From Onchocerca lupi (lineage: Eukaryota; Nematoda; Chromadorea; Rhabditida; Onchocercidae), in assembly GCA_028564675.1 (NCBI GenBank), contig JAOVVO010000161.1, positions 1-64,000 of the forward strand: a DNA stretch of 64,000 nt, in the 5' to 3' direction. The translations under genes were made by a program, and so were the position numbers. Positions 50,801-59,800 of the stretch are shown here, in pieces. Positions within the stretch are counted from its first letter, which is position 1; each line of letters begins with the position of its first letter. The notes below the pieces were generated by a model that was given only the letters and a program-made list of their open reading frames with translations, made no database searches and was not told the DNA's origin.

Positions 50801-53800
50801 ATCATAGAATGAAAGTAATCATTTTGGAAAATTAGTTTCATTATTGAACAATAGCATCTAGAAAAATGCCAAGTTAATTAAAATTGCTCAATGATAATTT
50901 TGAATTTCCAATTTTAGATTCCGAATTAATCGACAAACTGATCCGAAACGTCAATTTTCAATCGATCAAAGTGGATCATTGTGTGTTGCTCAACGGCTCG
51001 ATCGTGAAGAAATTCCGAAATATAATTTGATTGTTGAAGCAGTTGATCCTGGTTTGTTCATACTTTATTTTAAAAGAAAAGATGATATTTGTCATATATG
51101 AAGCAACTGTGATTTCCTGGCTTCAACTTCTTTGATGCGTTACGTGATACGTGATACGAGCCGTTACGTGTCATAAGCAGTATCCATTGGGGATTCATTT
51201 TATATCTAAATTATCTTTTCTCACACCACCTTATCAGCTTATCACTTATTCTTCAGAATGTACATAGGAATGGTCGATGACCAGTTTCTTGTTTGTTTTT
51301 TTATTATTGTTAACTTTTAGCTGGAAATGTTGGATTTCAAACAGTGGAAATTTATGTTCAAGATGTTAATGATAATGCACCGGTGCCGTATACGGTACCG
51401 AATCCATGTGTTTTCATGGAAAATACCGATCCATCAATGCAACCGATATGTGAAATACGAGCATATGATCCAGATACTATGTATGCTGATTTATTTTTTG
51501 ATTTACTGACAAAAATTTATGATTTATTTTTGATAAAAATTTCACTTGATTTATTATTTATTCTATAAAGTTTCTTTTGAGTTATTCATTCAAACTTCAT
51601 GCCTTTAATTTTAATTTTCAAATTCGAGTTGAAAAATTTAATCGTCAATTTGACAGTTTTCAAAACTCAATTAGAAATGTTTGTATTATATATGCAAAAA
51701 AAAAAGAAAAAAAAATCTGTCTTAATGTTTAGCAACGAATTGAACTGATTAATTAAACTAATTAGAAAGAATCCATTTCTTGTTGCAGTGAGAATGGACC
51801 ACCGTTCATGATGAAATTAGCACCAGATTTCAAATTTGGTGCATATTTGAATGTTGTCTATAAAAGAAGTGAGTTCTTTGTTTACTTTCATTGACTATTG
51901 TGACAATCGCAAACGTGGGATATTTACGATTTCAATATTTACCAAATTTGCGATATTTACGACTTCGTTATGAGATCTCTGTTACAAATCATGATATTCT
52001 GCCAACATTACAGCTATTCGAGGCGTCATTTTTTCATGTTTTATTTTAAAATAAATTCTTTGATTCCATAACAAATCACATTATTTAGAATTTCTTGCAT
52101 TTGACTTTATCCAAAATTGCTGGAAAATTCAAGTATTGCAGTGATTGAAAAATAAAAACAAAGAAATGAGGAAAAAAGAATGGTACTGAATTCAAACTTT
52201 GCTTATTTCAGGTGGTGATAATGGTAATGGTTCGATGATTGTTACGGCAAAGCAACGACTGGATCGCGAAGCTGAATTTCCCGGAAAACAACTCGAAATT
52301 CCAATAATTCTAAAAGATTCGGGTGGTTTACAGTCGGAACGTTCTGTTTACATAATTATTGGTGATGAGGTAGGTAATTTAACCTGATTAGTTCGTATTA
52401 GTAATCATAATCTAACTAATAAATTTCTACCAAAACAGAGATCTACACTAACTTCATCAAAAAGAAGTTACCGACTTTGACAATATCTTTTAAACTTCTA
52501 AAAATACCCAATTTGGGGATTTAAAAAGATCGATATCTGTATATCATAAATTTAAAATTACCGATAACTTTATTTTTCGGAAGGTAAAAATATTTATTTC
52601 ATTTAATGCTGAAAAATTTTTTTTTTTATTATTGAAAAGAAACCGGAGTAATAAATATTTCTAATCTTATTATTCTCTTCGGTACTATTCACCAGAAACT
52701 CAATAAAATTCAATGAAAAGAGAAAAAGAATGAAATTTGTTCTATTCTTGTGAAAAATATCGAAAAACTAATATTTTAATGCATGTTTTTTTTTTTTGTT
52801 TCATCTTTCAAAAAATTAACTTTATTCTGCTTTTTGCATAACAATAACGGATACTGTTTCGGGATCGGAATGATTCCAGTATTAATAATCAATATCGTTT
52901 TGGGATCGGAATACTTATTGTCAAAAAAATTTTGGATTTTAAATTATATGGTGCTTTCTGAAGATCATCTTGATAATTAGTGCATTAAGAAAATCATTTT
53001 GGTATGATGCATGCAGTCTATAATTAAAAACTTTCTTAATGAATTTTCTCTTTTGATGAAATGGTCTAATTGATGTAGTTCCTGAGGAATAATAGATGTC
53101 TTGCTTTATCTATGCTTCTAGGTCAAGGGTCACTCATAAATGAGCAATTCTGAGTTCTCATTGTTCATCTTCTGATCCTTTATGATTGAGATGAGGAACA
53201 AAAAGAATATTAATTCCATCAAGTACCATTCATTACTAATCTTTTGTGCTGGAATTAATGAGATTGCTTTTAAGGAAAGATTAAATATCGCATATTTTTT
53301 TTTACTGGATTTGCACAGAAGCTTTAAAAATAGAAGAGATTTAATTGAAGTAATATTAATCTGTATTGAAGTTGAATCTTGATCCGTGAACTTCAAAGAT
53401 CATAATTTTCTAGTAATTTAAAAAGCTTCTTTGAAAAAAAGCTTATCATATATTCAGATGTAAAAAAACCGAAAAAAGGAACGAGAAACACATAATTTTC
53501 TTCTTATTTTTTAAATATTCCTACCTTCTTCCTATTAGAAAAGTTAATTTCTTGATTTTTATCAATTATTAAATAATTTAGATTTATAATAAAATCATTT
53601 AAGTTTAATTTAAATTGTTTTGAATTATCAGTGATTTGTTTTAGAATGATAATCCGATGAGAGATGGTGAAATGACGATTTTTGTGAATAGCTATCTGGG
53701 ACGTCTCGGAAAAACAATGATTGGACGAGTATATGTTGAGGATAAAGATGATTGGGATTTGCCGGATAAAGTCTTCTCATGGGCTCCTGGCAAATCTTTA

Positions 53801-56800
53801 CCTGGCTTCAGTCTTGCTATTAATGGAGAGGTAATTCTGTATTTCATTTTTAACTTTTCATATAATTTCTTTTTTTTTTTTTAAATTATTCGGTGCAATC
53901 AAAAAATTAGAAGTGTTGGTAAGATACTTGTATAGTTGATCTCAGTATGGATAATAATGATAAGATCACTGAGAATTGTTGATTATTCGATCTAACAAGA
54001 GCACAGGAACGGAAATAAGAACGAAGGAGAAGAATTGAGATAAAGAGAAATTTCAATTTCTCATAATTTTTTCAAAATGATTAACTATCTATTAAAATTT
54101 AATAATGCAGGAAGCATAAAGTTGAAACCATCAACAACGTTGGTTTTAATTTTTGAAATCTGATTCTTATCAATGGCAGATTTTTATCCATTGAAGTTAA
54201 CAGCTAAACTTTTCGATAGATTTTCAAACGATAAATTTTCAAGTTGCAATTTTATTTACCTCATCTTCATCTTTTCAAATTACAATTTTATTGATCATTT
54301 TTTGATTTTCAGATCACAATGGATGCTAATATGCCACCTCGAACATACCGTATGACTGCTAGCGTTGTTGATAAACGACGTAATGAGAAAGCATATGGTG
54401 TTGTTAATGTTATCGTAAAGATGGTACCTGCTGCAGCATTCGAAAATCAGGTTTTTTTCTTTTTTTCATAAATTTAACTAATTTAAAAATTTGTGAATAA
54501 ATTTTTTTAATTCAAAATTCATTTTTAATTGAAATTTCTTGATTAATTTTCGATGATTATTTATTCTGCCAGGGTGCAATAAGAATTATGCTCTCGCCTA
54601 ATGGACTTAATTCACCGGGAAGTTTTATAAGAGTTGATTCAACCGGTTCTAGTCCGATGAGTCGATTTGTGAATAAAATGAATGAGTATTTAGATGGAAA
54701 TTCTGAATTGGATGTCTTCTCAATTAAGGTTATTATTGCTAAAAAAAATATTTTTTATTATTCACAATTGTACCAGTAATGTTCAAGATTTTCCTTAATT
54801 TAATTTTGTGCTTTAATTACTCTTTCGAAAATATAATTACTGTAATGTGAATGTTTGCTTGCTCATTCAATGAGCAACTAATATGTGATTAAATGAAATG
54901 TTTTTTAAATCAAGATTTAAAACGGAATTAAAAGAAAAAGATGGAATATAAACAGAGAACATTATTAGTGTCTTATTTATAAAATGGTCATAGCTATGGT
55001 TTCTTTGAAAGTTCAGAAAGTTTAAAGTTGAAAAAATTTGTTGAAAATTTTCAGCAAGATCAAGTTGTATTGCAAAACTATGCTCCAGCTGTGTTAGATG
55101 TCCGTTTTTCGGCTCATTCTAGTCCATATAAAAGTCCAGTCTTATTAAATGGTTTAATTTCACGATACCGTAGTGAATTAGAACAAGCAATTGGTGCTAC
55201 TATCGTATCAGCTGGTATTGATATGTGCAAATTTACCGTATGTGATAAAGGATGTCAAACTGTTCATTATGCCAATGAGGTATATTCCTCGTATTCTTCT
55301 GGATTTAAATTAATCTAAAAAAAAAAAAAAAAAAAAAACGAGTTTAATTAATGTTGAAATTATCGCGACTACAATTTGTAGTAATTAGGATTTAAGTTAT
55401 ATAAGATAAAAATTTCAAATTATATGATTTTGTGAAAATTATATGAAATTATTAAAACTACATAAGAAAAAAAAAATTTTGCTGTTATCCTTAGCATTTT
55501 TTATTTATATTTCAGCAAGGTATCGTCGTATCTGCTAATCAAACAGTTGTTGTTGGTGTGAATGCTTGGTCTAATGATACCTGCATTTGTCCTGTTTTTA
55601 CGCCACCTTCATCATGTCAAGCCAATTTATGCCTTAATTCCGGTGTTTGCCATAATACATATCCGGGATTCTTCTGTGAATGCCGTAATAATCTCCTGAA
55701 AGGTTTGCGATGTCAAGGTACCACACGTTCTTTTGATGGAAAAGGATTCGCTTGGTTTAAACCAGTTCCGGCATGCACCTCACTGAATATCTCTCTACAG
55801 TTTTTGACTAAGTAAGTAATCATTGATTTTCTAAAAGAATATGCGAAGTAATTATCACTTCTAATGATTCGTTAACTTTAACAAGTTAAACTTTCTCAAA
55901 AAGTTAAACTTTTTTCCTCTTCCACTAATATATCATTTCTATTTCGTTATAAAAAAAATTTTCTTCTAAATGTCATAAAATTTTCCTAAGCTTGGAAATG
56001 TTAAAAAATTAAGTTCGAAGTTGAATAGGCTGATTATTTCATATTTTATCAGAGCGATAATTTGATAATGATGATAATTTTGTAATGAAAAAGTTTCAAT
56101 TTCAATTTCAGGCAAGCTAACGGTTTATTGTTATATAATGGTCCAATGGGTGTAAATAATACATTCGGACGAGCGGATTATGAGGATTATGTTGTCCTAC
56201 GACTAGTTAATGGTCGCATACAAGCTGATCTGATGTTTAATGGTGTTGTCGCTAATCCGATTCAGATTCCTGGCTCTGATGCTCTCAATGATGGCAAATG
56301 GCATACAGTTACATTATCCCAGGATGGCAAAGTTTGTGTTCATCATTGTTGTTTGTTTTTGTTCCATCAAAAGTTCTATTTGGTAGAAATCGAGTAATAA
56401 TAAGGTAGCTTAATAAATTTGAATATTTTCTATGTATTATAACTATGATGCATTTTCAGCTTATTGAATTGATAATTGATAACTGCTATACGATTATGCC
56501 AATTGGAACAGATGATAAGATTATTGGCATCGATGATTCATCTTGTCGTAGTGTAAAGATAACAGCTGATGATGATGAACGATTAAATGTTGTTGCACCG
56601 TTACAGGTATTTATTCAAAGTTTTTGGTCACAAGAAAATATTAGTGGCATTATCATGAATTTTTTCTTCTTTGAAGAAGAAAGTTATTGTTAGTGAAAAG
56701 TAAGAACTTAAGATTTAAGTCGAATTGGTGAATGCGTGGACAGTTAATTTTTATGTTTATTGTTAATACGGCAAATAATTGATGAAAGAGTAATATATAG

Positions 56801-59800
56801 AATAGAGAATTAAGATGCAGAAGTTAATGAAATAAAAATTATAACAGCCGAGGATTATCAAGCCGAAGAATTTAAGATCGAAATTATAACAATTTACAAC
56901 AGCCACTATCTTCAGTTATAACAGTCGAAGTTTTCCCCAGTCACCGGCACTGGGAAAACCAATTTTTAGAATGACCCTTCTATCCGAGATAAGCGGGTAT
57001 GATTTATAGAATACAAAAAAGAGAATTACACAGTTTTCTCATGCTGCCTAAGAGATTGGTATGAGAAAGGATATAATTTTTGTAATAATTAGCACATCGG
57101 ATGTGAAAAAAACTTATATGTTACATGATTAATATACAGGATGTGAATCTTTACATGTTACATGATTAGCATATAGGATATTACAGGTGAATTGGATAAG
57201 GATTCAAATAATTTTATGTAGTATAAGTATTTTGAGATAAAAAGTTATTTCGGGTTTTCCGATAAGCGTAATCAATCATATATTTTGAAATTTTTTATCA
57301 GTGATGTGTTTTGGGCTCAAAATTTGGGCGCAAAATTATAGCATCAAAGCATCATGATGGAAGCGATATCGATCTTGGTGATCAGAATACTAAAATACTA
57401 CTACTGTTAATTAACCATCTCTAATTATTGACTGAATAAGAAAACAGTGTTCTATTGAACTATTACCGAATATCTTTGAAATTCAAAAATCAAATTGAAA
57501 TTTTAACTTAATTTTGGAAGTTATATAATGTAATTATGATATTGCATTTTTTTTTTCTGAAATTTAGATTGGTGGTGTTGCACCGCTGTCCGGAAATGAT
57601 CGCTATCCAGGAATTGTAACAACTTTTGCGATGAGCTTCAAAGGTTGTATACGTGATTTGATGGTGAATAATGAAGTGTATGATTTGGGTGTTCCGGATT
57701 ATGCTAACGAAGAACATTCGCAAATTGGTTGCGAACTTACGGAAGACGCTTGTGGTCTGAATGATATCCGTGGACCATATTGTCTTCACGGGGAATGTAT
57801 TTCTGATTTAGTGGTAACTTTTGTTTTAAAGCATTCAATGCGAATTAAATGGCTATTTGTCAAAATTGGAAACGATTCATTGTACTTAACAGTCTGAGAA
57901 TGTATTTTTCGACAGTATAATTGCTTTTTTAAGAGGAATATGAGTCAAATTCATACGTTAGTGCAGGATAACGTACGTGTTGTTTGTAGAAAGATCTAAT
58001 GTATTTACGTTAATATTTATTTTTAATTTAGTATTCTTTTCAATAACTTTGCTAAAGCGTGCCTTTTTTTTACAGTCCAAAGTGCCGAAGTGTTTATGTG
58101 ACCCAGGGTATGGTGGCGATCGATGCGACATTCCATTCAAATGGGTCGAATTTGGCCCTGGATCATTTGTCGAATATGATGTGAAAGTGGGCCTAGAAGA
58201 TAAGACAACAGATGTTGATGTACTCTTCCTACCTGGTAAAATTAATGCTGGAACCGGAGAGCTTGGTTTCGCTGGTGCTGGCGAAAAAGTAAATCTGATA
58301 ATTTTTAAACTTTCATTGATTGCTTAAACTTATATGATTAAAAAACAAATTGATTGTCTACTTTTTCTTATATTCAATAAGTTTATTATTATTTTATTGG
58401 TAAAAAGCTATAATGGAATTTGATCATAAAATAGGATTTATATACTTGACTTTTCATGAAATTAAGTAGGAATTTCAAAATCCAAGTGATCCTTTTTGTT
58501 TTTTTGACCTGAAACCGTCATTACTCCAGGCTAGCTTTGCAAATCTAATGCTTTAAAAAGAAGAGACAAGCAGGAGGACGAGAAATTTTTTAAAAATAAT
58601 TTCAACTTTTGAGAATAATGTGATTTTAATTCCACTGAAATAGCATCCCCTCTTTATGCAGAAGTAAAATTCGAATTATGCAATAATTTTTCATCTTTTT
58701 TTTCTTTCAGTATATCAGCACTTCGATAGAAAATTATTCGCCGACAGCGAAATTTGACTTTAGTTCCACTACTGCAATTGCATCTAGCACGCCGGTAAAG
58801 TTGCAATTGACTGATTTGCACCTTCAGGCCAATACTTCTTACTGGATGCAATTTTCTAGAAGCCCTGTTCGGTTCGTTTTTTTTTTTTTTTTTATTTTTT
58901 TAGTTTAAAAGAAAAAAAAAAAGTGAATTTTCGAAATTTATTGCTGTCGTTAATGATGGCGTATGATAGATTAAAAACTCATAATTTAAAATGGGTAATT
59001 CTTAATGTATCGCTTCTTTTTCAGTGCTTCTTTGTCCGTTGATGGTATCTATCATGAAGTACTGCCTTTAAATCCGCGCAAAATTCCATATCAGATTGAT
59101 ATAAATGAACTGCTTCTTGGCGCACTAAGTATTCAAGGTGCTAAAGGCTTCAGAGTAAGCATTTTTTCGAATTTCATCTAAATTTCATTCATGGAATATG
59201 AAGTAAAGAATCATTAATCACGCATAATTTCGTTCCTTAAATTCTAATGTTTCATAGTAATTGATATATATAAATATATCTTAAAAGATTCAAACAAACT
59301 AACTTGTCACTGTTTATTATTTTGGTTGGCTAATATCGAATGGAATGTAATGGTTATTTTTCAACGGTGTTATAAAATCAATATTCCAAAAAAAAAAGTA
59401 TCAGAATCCCGAATGATACAGCTGATAAAATCTTTATCTGTGAAATTCTTTAGGGAAGTTGATCAGTGTTGAGGAAAAATTCTGATATTTGTAATTTGGT
59501 TGTAGTCTGAATAGAAAGCACATAACTCTATTAGCAGCACAGATCGGAAGATGAGAGAACAAAGGTTATTGTGCCGAGATATGGATAAGTGAATTCATTT
59601 GTCTGAGAAATATTACCAATTGCTACTATACACAATACTTAACGATTATTTCGACATTTCAATTTTACCGATACTTCGAATTTCTTTTTTTTTTTTTTTT
59701 TTTTTCTCCAGGGTTGTGTCGGTACTTTTCGTTGGCAACATATCAATTTGCCGCTTATGAAGAACGACGATTCATCGTCAGGTGATTCTAGTCGAACTGA

